From: Qipengyuania flava
GTDB taxonomy: Bacteria > Pseudomonadota > Alphaproteobacteria > Sphingomonadales > Sphingomonadaceae
Assembly (NCBI RefSeq): GCF_011762005.1
Contig: NZ_JAASQU010000001.1
Span: forward strand, 861,974 to 925,973
Length of the DNA: 64,000 nt
Direction: 5' to 3'
Shown: positions 45,718 to 54,827 of the stretch, piece after piece
Numbering within the stretch: the first letter of the stretch is position 1
Layout of the letters: every line of letters starts with the position of its first letter
Program-made: the position numbers and the translations under genes
The notes under the pieces: generated by a model
Seen by the model: the letters and a program-made list of their open reading frames with translations, nothing else
Database searches by the model: none
What the model was told of the DNA's origin: nothing

Positions 45718-45954
45718 ATGTTCTGGAGATTGATCGGACTGGGCTTGGTCGGATATCTCGGCACGAAGCTGCTTTCTGGCAAGTCAGGCTCGCGCAATGC
45801 CGCCTATGCCGAAGGCCAGCCGCATGATTTCCATACCGACGTCCGCGATGCTGGGCCCGGCGCGATGCGCGACGGATGCGATGGCGAATGGACCGAAGTC
45901 GATGAAGATCTCGACGAAAGTTTCCCCGCCAGCGATCCGCCGGGCGGATACTGA
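45718..45954 (+). CDS. Small protein with one membrane helix
   Basis: A 78-residue product starts at an ATG with AGGAG ten bases upstream. MFWRLIGLGLVGYLGTKLL forms a membrane helix. The C-terminus DEDLDESFPASDPPGGY carries the motif (D/E)ESFPASDPP found in many small alphaproteobacterial proteins of unknown function. It lies 46 bases after oxyR. Confidence 0.75.
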   Translation: MFWRLIGLGLVGYLGTKLLSGKSGSRNAAYAEGQPHDFHTDVRDAGPGAMRDGCDGEWTEVDEDLDESFPASDPPGGY

Positions 45955-45966
45955 TCCGTCGATGCC

Positions 45967-46338
45967 TTAGAGCAGGACCGAACGGGGGCGGCCCTGCAGA
46001 CATGCGTGCGAGATCATCGTGTTCGCACGCGCCATAGGCCGCTCGCGCGGAAACAGCCCGGTGATATGATCCACGATCGCGGGGTGCAGCGGTCGATCGA
46101 ACCACACACCGGCGGTCTGTCCCTCAATCCATCTCACCAGGCCGCTAAAGGCTTCGAAGCCCGGTAGTGTAACCGTGATGGTGCCGAGTGTGAGATGAAA
46201 ATGGCGATGGTCGATCAGGCAGCCACATTGCGAGAGGTCGAGCACGATTGCGTCCGGATGCCGGACCTTGCCTTGGCGCAATCTGGCCTTCGATGACAAT
46301 TCATAGCGCGATTCCGCCCGCTTCTCTTCCGCGTACAC
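45967..46338 (-). CDS. PilZ-domain protein (c-di-GMP receptor)
   Basis: The 123-residue product is essentially one PilZ domain: the Arg motif EKRAESRYEL near the N-terminus and the D-x-S-x-x-G motif LDLSQCGCLI (Cys in one x position, Gly kept). It probably binds cyclic di-GMP, which the GGDEF-EAL protein at 51-52.8 kb may make or degrade. It converges with the small membrane-protein gene. Confidence 0.82.
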   Translation of the reverse strand: MYAEEKRAESRYELSSKARLRQGKVRHPDAIVLDLSQCGCLIDHRHFHLTLGTITVTLPGFEAFSGLVRWIEGQTAGVWFDRPLHPAIVDHITGLFPRERPMARANTMISHACLQGRPRSVLL

Positions 46339-46477
46339 CGCTGGGTCCTCCCGTCGTATGATCCCACGACGGTATTCGCATCCCGCAGCAAATTGTTCGT
46401 CAAATCGAAGCTACGGCAAATGCCTTAGCGCGCCGAGGATGGTTTTGCGGGACCAATCCTGCAGATCGAGCAACTGA

Positions 46478-47071
46478 TCAATCCATGTGCTTGAGACCGA
46501 CGCGCAGGTAGTCCCAACCGGTGATAACAGTCAGCACGGCTGCAGCCCAGAGCGTGGCGAGGCCGACCGTGTGCGGGACATTGGCGTCGATCTCGCCCAG
46601 GGCGATGGTCCATCCGGGAAGTCCCTGCCCCAGGATCAGCGAACCGAGCGAAACCATCTGGAAAGTCGTCTTCCACTTGGCGAGCTTCGACACCGGCACC
46701 GAGACCTGCAACGGCCCGAGGAATTCGCGTAACCCCGAAACCGCGATTTCGCGCATCAGGATGATCAGGCCTGCGATCACGTGCGCATCGCCTACATACG
46801 GCCCGCGCAGCACACCCTGCGCCGCAAGCACGAGGATCACCGCCGCAACCATGATCTTGTCGGCGATCGGGTCGAGGAAGATGCCCAGCTTCGATACCGT
46901 CCCGCTGGTCCGCGCGAGATAGCCATCGAAATAGTCGGTCACCCCCATCAGGCAATAAAGCCCGAAGGCGAGCAGGTAGCCCATTTCCCAGCCCGGCCAC
47001 CATAGGAAGTAGGCCAGCAGCGGGATCGCGAAGATGCGCGATAGCGTGAGGATATTGGGCAGCGTCAGCAT
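46478..47071 (-). CDS. pgsA: CDP-diacylglycerol-glycerol-3-phosphate 3-phosphatidyltransferase
   Basis: The 197-residue membrane protein has the CDP-alcohol phosphotransferase motif DYFDGYLARTSGTVSKLGIFLDPIADK (DGxxAR-x8-G-x3-D-x3-D) and about five helices. It makes phosphatidylglycerol phosphate. Start is the ATG of MLTLPNILTLSR, the normal N-terminus. The open frame continues far upstream only by chance. Divergent from the MFS transporter gene. Confidence 0.94.
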   Translation of the reverse strand: MLTLPNILTLSRIFAIPLLAYFLWWPGWEMGYLLAFGLYCLMGVTDYFDGYLARTSGTVSKLGIFLDPIADKIMVAAVILVLAAQGVLRGPYVGDAHVIAGLIILMREIAVSGLREFLGPLQVSVPVSKLAKWKTTFQMVSLGSLILGQGLPGWTIALGEIDANVPHTVGLATLWAAAVLTVITGWDYLRVGLKHMD

Positions 47072-47185
47072 CGTGCGCGCTTGCCTAGCGGCAATCGTCC
47101 CGTCGCAAAAGCCGCTCAATTTCCTTGTCCGCCATGGCGATAGCATTAGACTCGCCGGCACGAATGGGTTTCGCCCCGGGGGGAC

Positions 47186-48523
47186 ATGTTTACATCCACG
47201 CATTTGCTGCGCCGCAGGCGGTTCCTGCCGCTGTTCGTCACGCAGCTGTTCAACGCGTTCAACGACAACCTCTACAAGACCACTATGGTCCTGTTTGTCG
47301 TCTACGCGGTCTATAACGACGAAAGCACCGAGGCGACCTTCAGCGGATTGGCTTCCGGCCTGTTCATCCTGCCCTTCTTCCTTCTTTCGGCGCTGGCCGG
47401 GCAACTTGCCGATATGCGCGACAAGGCGCGGATCATCCGCACGGTGAAATTGTGCGAAATCGGCCTGATGTGCATTGGCGCGGCGGGTCTCTACATGGCG
47501 TGGCAGGGGACGTTGGTGCATGCGGTCGCGATCCCGCTGTTGCTGCTGGCGCTGTTCCTCACCGGGGTCCAGTCGACCTTCCTCGGGCCGATCAAATACG
47601 CGATCCTGCCCCAGCACCTCAAGAAGGACGAGGTGCTGGCGGGCACCGGGCTGGTCGAGGCAGGAACCTATATCGCGATCCTCGCGGGCACGATCCTCGC
47701 TGGCCCTCTGGCAGTAGAGCATACCGGCTGGGCGGCGATCGGCATCATCGTGACCGCTTGCATCGGCTATCTCGTCAGTCGTCAGGTCCCCCCCGCCCCG
47801 CCCATGGGCGAGGTCGAGAAGCTCGACTGGCATATCCTGCGCGCTTCGGTGAAGCTGGTGCGCGACACGATGCACAATGCTGAGGTCTATTACGCAATCC
47901 TCGCGATCAGCTTCTTCTGGACGATCGGCGCTGTGCTGTTCATCCAGTTCCCGCCGCTGGCGAAGAACACCATCATGGCCAGCCCCGAGGTCGCGAGCCT
48001 GTTCCTCGTGGTATTCTCAATCGGGGTGGCGATCGGCTCGGTCGCGATCAACGCGCTGCTAAAGGGGCGCGTCTCGGCGCGCTATTCGCCGATCTCGGTT
48101 ATCGTGATGGGCGTGTTCGTGGTGGCCTTCTATGTCGTTGCCAAGCTGTGGGAAGCGGACCAGCCCACCAGCCTGCTGAGCGTCCAGGAGTTTATCGCCT
48201 GGCCGATGGCTACCGTGCTGCTGTTGTGCCTGTTGGGGATCGCGATCGCCGGGGGCATGTTCGTCGTGCCGCTCTACGCCTTTCTCACCACCCGCGTGTC
48301 TCCCGACAAGGCATCGCGCACCATTGCCGCGAACAACATCGTGAATTCGGGCGCGATGGTCGCCGGCTCGCTGGTCGCCATGGGAATGAGCGCGGTGGGC
48401 ATTCCTATCACCGAGCAGGTGCTGCTATGCGCTTGTATGTGCCTGTTCTCGGCGTGGCTCGGCAAGCGCCTGGTGGCAGCGGAAAACGCGGCGGCCGAAC
48501 TGGCCGCCGCGATGCGCATCTGA
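47186..48523 (+). CDS. MFS transporter, lysophospholipid transporter LplT-like
   Basis: The 445-residue protein has about 12 helices. The N-terminus RRFLPLFVTQLFNAFNDNLYKTTMV is the hallmark of the LplT branch of the major facilitator family, which flips lysophospholipids inward. In many bacteria this transporter is fused with or next to an acyltransferase/acyl-ACP synthetase, but none is seen here. It shares a promoter region with pgsA, which suits a lipid role. Confidence 0.88.
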   Translation: MFTSTHLLRRRRFLPLFVTQLFNAFNDNLYKTTMVLFVVYAVYNDESTEATFSGLASGLFILPFFLLSALAGQLADMRDKARIIRTVKLCEIGLMCIGAAGLYMAWQGTLVHAVAIPLLLLALFLTGVQSTFLGPIKYAILPQHLKKDEVLAGTGLVEAGTYIAILAGTILAGPLAVEHTGWAAIGIIVTACIGYLVSRQVPPAPPMGEVEKLDWHILRASVKLVRDTMHNAEVYYAILAISFFWTIGAVLFIQFPPLAKNTIMASPEVASLFLVVFSIGVAIGSVAINALLKGRVSARYSPISVIVMGVFVVAFYVVAKLWEADQPTSLLSVQEFIAWPMATVLLLCLLGIAIAGGMFVVPLYAFLTTRVSPDKASRTIAANNIVNSGAMVAGSLVAMGMSAVGIPITEQVLLCACMCLFSAWLGKRLVAAENAAAELAAAMRI

Positions 48524-48532
48524 GCCGCCAGG

Positions 48533-48727
48533 TCAGATGATGAAGGCGAACACTGCCGCGAAGGTGGCGAAATAGGTCGTCGCCATGCCGCGGACATCCT
48601 GCGCGGTCAGTCGCCAGTCGACAGCGCCGGTAGCGGGCACATCGGCAAACGCCGAGCGCCGTTGCGGCAGGCTGGCGCGAAACCAGTGGCGGGCGGACTC
48701 GTTGGTCAGGACTAAGGCGCGTCGCAT
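48533..48727 (-). CDS. Small membrane protein of unknown function
   Basis: A 64-residue frame starts at ATG 48725-48727. Its C-terminus (ATTYFATFAAVFAFII) is a membrane helix ending exactly at the protein's end. The soluble N-terminal part is Arg-rich (HWFRASLPQRRSAF). Small proteins of this kind occur beside housekeeping genes in sphingomonads, but I recognise no family, and coding status is moderately supported only. Confidence 0.45.
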   Translation of the reverse strand: MRRALVLTNESARHWFRASLPQRRSAFADVPATGAVDWRLTAQDVRGMATTYFATFAAVFAFII

Positions 48728-48862
48728 ACGGCAGGGTTAACGCTTTCTTAACCATTTTGTATCCCGTCGAATTCGAGTTGTCCCCAATCGGCACGCCTGC
48801 GTCGCGCCACCGGAGGGGTACGGCGATTGCGCCCGCACGCACGGCGCGGTAACCGCCGCAGC

Positions 48863-50530
48863 ATGACTGCGCCCGACACGCCCCCAGCCGCCCGACTGCT
48901 TGTCGATTGTCTCATCGAACAGGGATGCGACCGCATTTTCACCGTGCCCGGGGAAAGCTTCCTCCAGGTGCTCGACGGGCTCGGACGGCAGGATGCAATC
49001 GAACTCGTGACCTGCCGGCAGGAAGGCGGAGTATCCTTCATGGCCTGCGCCGACGGGGCGATGACCGGTCGGCCCGGCATCGCGTTTGTCACGCGCGGGC
49101 CGGGGGCGACCAATGCCAGCATCGGCGTGCATGTCGCACGGCAGGATTCGCAGCCGATGATCCTGTTCATCGGCGATGTCGACAGCGAGATGCGTGATCG
49201 CGAAGGCTTCCAGGAAGTCGATTTCACCGCCTTCTTCGGGCCAATTGCGAAATGGGCTGCGCGGATCGATTCCGCCGATCGCATCCCCGAATATGTCGCG
49301 CGGGCCTATGCCATGGCCGTTTCGGGCCGCCCCGGCCCCGTGGTTCTCGCCCTGCCCGAAGACATGCTGAGCCGCGCTACGAGCGCCTTTCCGCGCCCGC
49401 GGGTGGAGCGCCCGGCGCAGGCCCCCTGCCCCGACGCGATGCAGGCGCTGATGGCGCTGATCGCCGATGCCGCCTCGCCGATCGCGATTATCGGTGGTGC
49501 GGGCTGGAATGCGAAGGCCCGGGCACATTTTCAGCTATTTGCCGAACGGCTTGGGCTTCCGGTTGCCACCGCTTTCCGTCGGCAGGACGCAATAGCGCCC
49601 TCGAGCCCGGTCTATGCGGGCAATCTGGGCTATGGCCCCAACCCCAAACTCGTGAACCGGGTACGCGAAGCCGACCTCGTACTCGCGGTCGGCGCCCGAC
49701 TGGGCGAAGCGACCACCGACGGATACACCGTGCCACCGCTTGCTGCGCCCGATCGCAAGCTGGTGCATGTCCATCCCGATGCCGACGAGTTGAACAGCGT
49801 TTACCCCGCCGACCTCGCCATTTGCGCAAGCATGGACGAGTTCGCCGAAAGCGCGGCCCTGTGGGACGAGAGCGCGGTGATTGATTTCGACGCGGGTGCA
49901 CAGGCACATGCGGAATGGGAAGAATGGGCGACAGCGCACCCCAACGATCACGCGCTGGACATGGGCCAGGCGGTTCAGTTCATGCGCGACACGCTGCCTG
50001 CGGACACGATCATCTGCAATGGCGCGGGCAATTTTTCGGGCTGGTGGCACCGTTACTGGCGCTACGAGGGGTTCCCCACGCAATTGGCGCCGACCTGCGG
50101 CGCGATGGGCTATGGTGTTCCGGCCGCGGTCGCGGCAGCGCTCCGCCACCCGGAACGCACCGTCGTAGCCGTTACGGGCGACGGCGATTTCCTGATGAAC
50201 GGCCAGGAACTGGCAACCGCTGCACAGCATGGTGCCGATCTGATCGTTATCGTGGTCGACAATTCCGCCTATGGCACGATCAGGATGCACCAAGAGCGCG
50301 AATTCCCCGGCGAAGAACGGATCAGCGGCACCCGGCTCGCCAATCCCGATTTCGCCGCGCTGGGCGCAGCCTATGGCGCATGGTCGACGCACGCCGCCAC
50401 GACCGAGCAATTCAAGGAAGCGCTTATCGCTGCGCAGGGACGCAGCGGCATTCGCCTCATCCATTGCACCATCGATATCGAGCAGCTTGCAGCCAGTGGA
50501 GCGAGTGTCAGCGGGCTACGCGCCCGCTAG
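48863..50530 (+). CDS. Thiamine diphosphate-dependent enzyme (acetolactate synthase large-subunit-like)
   Basis: The 555-residue product has the three-domain TPP enzyme layout: a catalytic Glu in CRQEGGVSFMA, a central domain, and the TPP motif GDGDFLMNGQELATAAQHGADLIVIVVDNSAYGTI (GDG...N). The nearest family is acetolactate synthase/glyoxylate carboligase-like, but there is no small subunit gene (ilvN) next to it, so anabolic branched-chain synthesis is not implied. The substrate is open. The ATG at 48863 was chosen over one 36 bases upstream by similarity of the N-terminus to the family; no good ribosome site is seen. Confidence 0.82.
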   Translation: MTAPDTPPAARLLVDCLIEQGCDRIFTVPGESFLQVLDGLGRQDAIELVTCRQEGGVSFMACADGAMTGRPGIAFVTRGPGATNASIGVHVARQDSQPMILFIGDVDSEMRDREGFQEVDFTAFFGPIAKWAARIDSADRIPEYVARAYAMAVSGRPGPVVLALPEDMLSRATSAFPRPRVERPAQAPCPDAMQALMALIADAASPIAIIGGAGWNAKARAHFQLFAERLGLPVATAFRRQDAIAPSSPVYAGNLGYGPNPKLVNRVREADLVLAVGARLGEATTDGYTVPPLAAPDRKLVHVHPDADELNSVYPADLAICASMDEFAESAALWDESAVIDFDAGAQAHAEWEEWATAHPNDHALDMGQAVQFMRDTLPADTIICNGAGNFSGWWHRYWRYEGFPTQLAPTCGAMGYGVPAAVAAALRHPERTVVAVTGDGDFLMNGQELATAAQHGADLIVIVVDNSAYGTIRMHQEREFPGEERISGTRLANPDFAALGAAYGAWSTHAATTEQFKEALIAAQGRSGIRLIHCTIDIEQLAASGASVSGLRAR

Positions 50531-50553
50531 GCCTCAGTCCTTTTAGGACCGGG

Positions 50554-50961
50554 TCAGATTCCCGCCATGGAGCAGATGACCGACCATTCGTCGGGCTTGA
50601 TTTCCGCCACCGACAGGCGCGACAGCTTTACCAGCTCACAATCGGCCAGCTTGGGTTCGGCCTTGATCTGCTTGAGCGTGACCGGGTGTGGCAGCTTGGT
50701 CTTGGGCTTGACCTTGACCGCCGCCCACTTGCCCTCCGGGTCGGTCGGATCGGTGATGCCCGCCACGCTGACCTCGCAGATGCCGACGATCTCCAGCCCT
50801 TCCCGCGAATGGTAGAAGAAACACTGGTCGCCGACTTCCATCGCCGCCAGATTGTTCTTCGCGCGATGATTGCGCACGCCGTCCCACGTGCCCTCTTCCT
50901 CTGCGACAAGATCGTCCCAGCTGTACTTGAATGGTTCGGATTTCATCAGCCAGTAACGCAT
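50554..50961 (-). CDS. EVE-domain protein
   Basis: The 135-residue product is one EVE domain: MRYWLMKSEPFKYSWDDL at the start, then GVRNHRAKNNLAAMEVGDQCFFYHS. EVE domains (PUA-like fold) bind modified bases in DNA or RNA, as in thymocyte nuclear protein 1. A longer in-frame start at 51021 lacks similarity. It ends 24 bases from the TPP enzyme gene, converging with it. Confidence 0.9.
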   Translation of the reverse strand: MRYWLMKSEPFKYSWDDLVAEEEGTWDGVRNHRAKNNLAAMEVGDQCFFYHSREGLEIVGICEVSVAGITDPTDPEGKWAAVKVKPKTKLPHPVTLKQIKAEPKLADCELVKLSRLSVAEIKPDEWSVICSMAGI

Positions 50962-51080
50962 CGCGGAAGCGTCTCCGTGAATAGATTGGGTTACCGCGCG
51001 GGTAGCGGCTGCGCTCGTCATTGGCCAGCCCTGCGAAACGCCCAGTTAACCTGTTTTTAGGCGACCCGCCCTAAGCCAGA

Positions 51081-52799
51081 GTGGCAAATCGAACCCAGGG
51101 GGCGGGATTGACCGCAAAGACTGCCAGGACCACCGACCGCCGAGCCGCCAAGCCGGGCGCGAAGCCCGCTCGCCGCGAGCACGACATGGTCACCTTGGGG
51201 ATCGCCTTTGCCGCGATCATCCTGTTCGTGGGCACCGCGGGCGTGGTCCTGCCCAATCTGATCGATGCCTGGCAGGGTGAGGCGGCGTCGCTCGATGCCG
51301 CGTTGACCAATGCCTTGCTGCTCAACATCGCGCTTATCCTGCTCGGCTGGCACCGGTACAAGGCGCTGACCGAAGAGCTCAAGTCGCGTCGCGCATCGGA
51401 AGAAGAAGCCCGCCGGCTAGCGGATATCGACCACCTCACCGGCTGCTACAACCGCCGCAGCTTCACTGCTGCGCTGGGCGACCTGTTGACACATCTCGAA
51501 CGGCGCGAGCAGGCTCTGGCGGCAATCGCGGTGGATCTCGACAACTTTAAGCAGGTCAACGATCTGCATGGTCATCAAGCGGGTGACGAAGTGCTGCGCA
51601 ACACCGCAGCGCGGATCCAACGACTGCTGCCCGACGGCGGCATCCTGGCCCGACTGGGTGGCGACGAATTCATCTGCGTCGTGCCGTACCACCCCAAGGT
51701 GCCCGACCGCGTCGACCAGCTCGCCACGCGCATGATCGAACATGTCGCACGGCCGGTCGAATATGGAGACACACCGGTCGATGTCACCATGTCGATCGGG
51801 ATCGCCTCCAGCACGCAGATGGAGAATGCGCGCGATGGCGAGGATGCGGCCGAACGGCTGATGCACAAGTCGGATATCGCGATGTACCACGCCAAGAAGC
51901 AGGGCAAGAACCGCTTCTACTGGTTTGAACCGCAGATGGAAAACGAGCTGCGCTTCCGCAACGAACTGGAAGCAGGCATCCGTCGCGGCATCGCCAATGG
52001 CGAGTTCCGCCCCTATTACGAACAGCAGATCGACCTCGAAAGCGGGAAGCTGGTCGGCTTCGAAATGCTGGCGCGCTGGGAATCGCCCGAAATGGGAGTC
52101 GTCGGACCCGACATCTTCATTCCCATCGCCGAGGAAATCGGCGTCATCGGCGAAATGAGCGAAGCGCTGATCGCCTGCGCTTTCGAAGATGCCAAGGAAT
52201 GGGACGCCGAACTTACCCTCTCGGTCAATATCTCGCCGGTGCAGATGCGTGATCCGTGGTTCGCCCAGAAGCTGCTCAAGCTACTGGTACGTCACAATTT
52301 CCCTGCCTGCCGGCTCGATATCGAGATTACCGAAAGCTGCCTGCATGAGAATGTCGGCATGGTCCGTTCGATGATCAGCAGCTTGCGCAATCAGGGAGTA
52401 CGGGTCAGCCTGGACGATTTCGGCACCGGCTATTCCAGCCTGTCGCAACTGCGCAGCCTGCCGTTCGACCGGCTGAAGATCGATCGTGCGTTCATTTCCG
52501 AACTCAAGCAGGAAGAACACGGCGAAAAGCTGGTCGACGCTATCCTGACCATGAGCGACGGGCTGAACCTGCCCGTGACCGCGGAAGGCATCGAGAACGA
52601 AGTCGTGCTCGAGACGCTCAAGCGGATGGGCAAGATGAAGGGCCAGGGCTATCATTACGGCCGCCCCGAACCCGCGGGAATGGTGCTCGAAAGGCTCGGA
52701 CGGCAAGACCTGCTGGCCAAGGACCGGCACTCAAATGTCACTAAGGTCGATTTCACCGCCACCGAGAAGCGCCAGGGTGGCGATAAACGCGCCGGGTGA
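51081..52799 (+). CDS. GGDEF-EAL cyclic di-GMP enzyme with membrane anchor
   Basis: The 572-residue product has two membrane helices (about 36-58 and 73-90), a GGDEF domain with intact LGGDEFI and DNFKQVND, and an EAL domain. The EAL signature reads E-M-L (FEMLARW). The other phosphodiesterase motifs EITES, DDFGTGYSSL, KIDRAFI and AEGIEN are present. It may therefore make and also degrade c-di-GMP. GTG start at 51081; a TTG at 51108 or the ATG at residue 36 are possible. It precedes dapF by 34 bases. Confidence 0.88.
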   Translation: MANRTQGAGLTAKTARTTDRRAAKPGAKPARREHDMVTLGIAFAAIILFVGTAGVVLPNLIDAWQGEAASLDAALTNALLLNIALILLGWHRYKALTEELKSRRASEEEARRLADIDHLTGCYNRRSFTAALGDLLTHLERREQALAAIAVDLDNFKQVNDLHGHQAGDEVLRNTAARIQRLLPDGGILARLGGDEFICVVPYHPKVPDRVDQLATRMIEHVARPVEYGDTPVDVTMSIGIASSTQMENARDGEDAAERLMHKSDIAMYHAKKQGKNRFYWFEPQMENELRFRNELEAGIRRGIANGEFRPYYEQQIDLESGKLVGFEMLARWESPEMGVVGPDIFIPIAEEIGVIGEMSEALIACAFEDAKEWDAELTLSVNISPVQMRDPWFAQKLLKLLVRHNFPACRLDIEITESCLHENVGMVRSMISSLRNQGVRVSLDDFGTGYSSLSQLRSLPFDRLKIDRAFISELKQEEHGEKLVDAILTMSDGLNLPVTAEGIENEVVLETLKRMGKMKGQGYHYGRPEPAGMVLERLGRQDLLAKDRHSNVTKVDFTATEKRQGGDKRAG

Positions 52800-52833
52800 C
52801 ACGGTACTGGACGCTGCAGCGGCGAGTGCATAG

Positions 52834-53655
52834 ATGCGCCGCAGGATGCGTGTCGATTTCATCAAGATGCACGGGCTGGGCAACGACTTCGTCGTGCTCG
52901 ACGCACGTTCGCGGCAACTGCCTGACATCGACCAGGCCACCGCCAGCGCCATCGCGGACCGGCGTACGGGGATCGGCTGCGACCAGCTGATCCTGCTCAC
53001 GGCGAGCGAGGCTGCGGATTTCCGTATGCGGATTTTCAACAATGACGGCAGCGAAGTCGGGGCATGCGGCAATGCCAGCCGCGCGGTCGCACTGTTGCAT
53101 GGCGCCCCTGCGCGGGTCGAAACCGATGGCGGTCTCATCGCAGTCGAACCCAGCGGGAGCGGGGCAAGCGTCGATATGGGCGAACCGCGGTTCGACTGGG
53201 ACGCAATCCCGCTGGCCTATGCCATGGATACCGCTGCTCTGCCGGTGGGCTGGGACGGTCTCGACCAGCCGGGTGCGGTGAATGTGGGCAATCCGCATGT
53301 CATATTCTTCGTCGGCGACGTGGACGCTGTCCCGCTCGACACGATCGGACCCGACATTGAGAACGATCCGCTGTTTCCCGAGAAGGCGAATGTGAACGTC
53401 GCGAGCGTGATCGACCGCGAGCATATCCGCTTGCGTGTATGGGAACGCGGGGCCGGTCTCACGCGCGCCTGCGGGACCGGTGCCTGCGCCACTGCGGTAC
53501 ATGCGATGCGGCGCGGCCTGGTCGAACGCGAGGTCACCGTCAGCTTACCCGGCGGCGATCTGACTATCGCGTGGCGATCCGACAACCGCATCGTGATGAC
53601 CGGGCCTGCGAGCGAGGCCTATCGCGGCAGCTTCGAATGGAGCGACTACGCGTGA
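52834..53655 (+). CDS. dapF: Diaminopimelate epimerase
   Basis: The 273-residue product has the two catalytic Cys regions, ACGNASRAV (Cys78) and TRACGTGACAT, and the N-terminal FIKMHGLGNDFVVLD. It makes meso-diaminopimelate for lysine and peptidoglycan. ATG 52834 has GAG upstream; ATG 52846 is the alternative. Its stop overlaps the mtaB start. Confidence 0.95.
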   Translation: MRRRMRVDFIKMHGLGNDFVVLDARSRQLPDIDQATASAIADRRTGIGCDQLILLTASEAADFRMRIFNNDGSEVGACGNASRAVALLHGAPARVETDGGLIAVEPSGSGASVDMGEPRFDWDAIPLAYAMDTAALPVGWDGLDQPGAVNVGNPHVIFFVGDVDAVPLDTIGPDIENDPLFPEKANVNVASVIDREHIRLRVWERGAGLTRACGTGACATAVHAMRRGLVEREVTVSLPGGDLTIAWRSDNRIVMTGPASEAYRGSFEWSDYA

Positions 53656-54827
53656 GCGAACCGCAGGTCATCTCGCTCGGCTGCCGACTCAACATTTCCG
53701 AAAGCGAGCAGATCGGCGCGATGCTGGCGCAGGAACGCGACCTCGTCGTGATTAACAGTTGTGCGGTCACGAGCGAAGCCGTGCGGCAGACCCGTCAGGC
53801 GATCCGCCGCGCGCGCCGCGCCAATCCAGATGCCCGCCTGCTGGTGACCGGCTGCGCGGCCGATATCGAACGCGACCAGCTTGCTGCCATGCCCGAGGTC
53901 GACGGCCTCGTCGCCAATACGGCAAAGCTCGATGCGCGCGCCTGGAACGTGCCTGCGGATGCGCCCCCCGCCCCCCAGAACCGCACGCGCGCCTTTATCG
54001 CGGTGCAGAACGGCTGCGACCACGCCTGCACCTTCTGCGTGATCCCGCAGGGCCGCGGCACGAGCCGCTCGCTTCCCATCGAAAAAGTGCTGCATGAGGT
54101 CCAACGCCATATTGCCCACGGCGCGCCCGAAGTCGTGCTGACCGGGGTCGATGTCACATCCTGGGGACACGACCTGCCCGGGCGGCCTCCACTCGGGCAA
54201 TTGGTCGCCGCGGTGCTCGACACCTTCCCGCAGCTCCAGCGGCTACGCATGTCCTCGCTCGACGGCATCGAGATCGACCCGCTGCTGTTCGACCTGTTCG
54301 CACATGAGCCGCGCCTGATGCCGCATCTCCATCTCTCGTTGCAGCACGGCCACGATCTCATCCTCAAGCGGATGAAGCGCCGGCATCTTCGCGCGGACGC
54401 GCTCGACCTGGTCGCCCGGCTCCGGCAGCACCGGCCCGACCTTGCGCTTGGCGCCGATCTGATTGCCGGATTTCCGACCGAGACAGATGAGCATCACGCG
54501 GCGAATCTCGCGATCATCCGCGAGCTGCAGATCGTTCACTGCCACGTGTTTCCCTATTCGCCGCGCCCCGGCACGCCAGCCGCGCGCATGCCCCAGCTCG
54601 ATCGCGCCACGATCAAGCGCCGCGCCGCCGAGCTGCGGGAAACAGCGCGCGAGGTGCGCGATCACTGGCTGGCTTCGCTGATCGGCTCGCCCCACTCGGT
54701 GCTCGCAGAACGCGACGGCACCGGCTACACCCCGCATTTCGCCCGCTGCGGCCTGCCCGACGGCACGGTCCCGGGCACCATCGTGACCGTGACGCCGTCC
54801 AAGCATGAGAATGGCCTTCTAGAATGA
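53652..54827 (+). CDS. mtaB: MtaB-like tRNA methylthiotransferase (radical SAM)
   Basis: The 391-residue product has the N-terminal cluster cysteines in LGCRLN, VINSCAVT and VTGCAA, the radical-SAM motif CDHACTFC, and a C-terminal TRAM-like end. MtaB converts t6A to ms2t6A in tRNA. The GTG overlaps the dapF stop (GTGA) and its stop overlaps the ftsY ATG (ATGA), so the run dapF-mtaB-ftsY-yciB is coupled. Confidence 0.92.
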   Translation: MSEPQVISLGCRLNISESEQIGAMLAQERDLVVINSCAVTSEAVRQTRQAIRRARRANPDARLLVTGCAADIERDQLAAMPEVDGLVANTAKLDARAWNVPADAPPAPQNRTRAFIAVQNGCDHACTFCVIPQGRGTSRSLPIEKVLHEVQRHIAHGAPEVVLTGVDVTSWGHDLPGRPPLGQLVAAVLDTFPQLQRLRMSSLDGIEIDPLLFDLFAHEPRLMPHLHLSLQHGHDLILKRMKRRHLRADALDLVARLRQHRPDLALGADLIAGFPTETDEHHAANLAIIRELQIVHCHVFPYSPRPGTPAARMPQLDRATIKRRAAELRETAREVRDHWLASLIGSPHSVLAERDGTGYTPHFARCGLPDGTVPGTIVTVTPSKHENGLLE

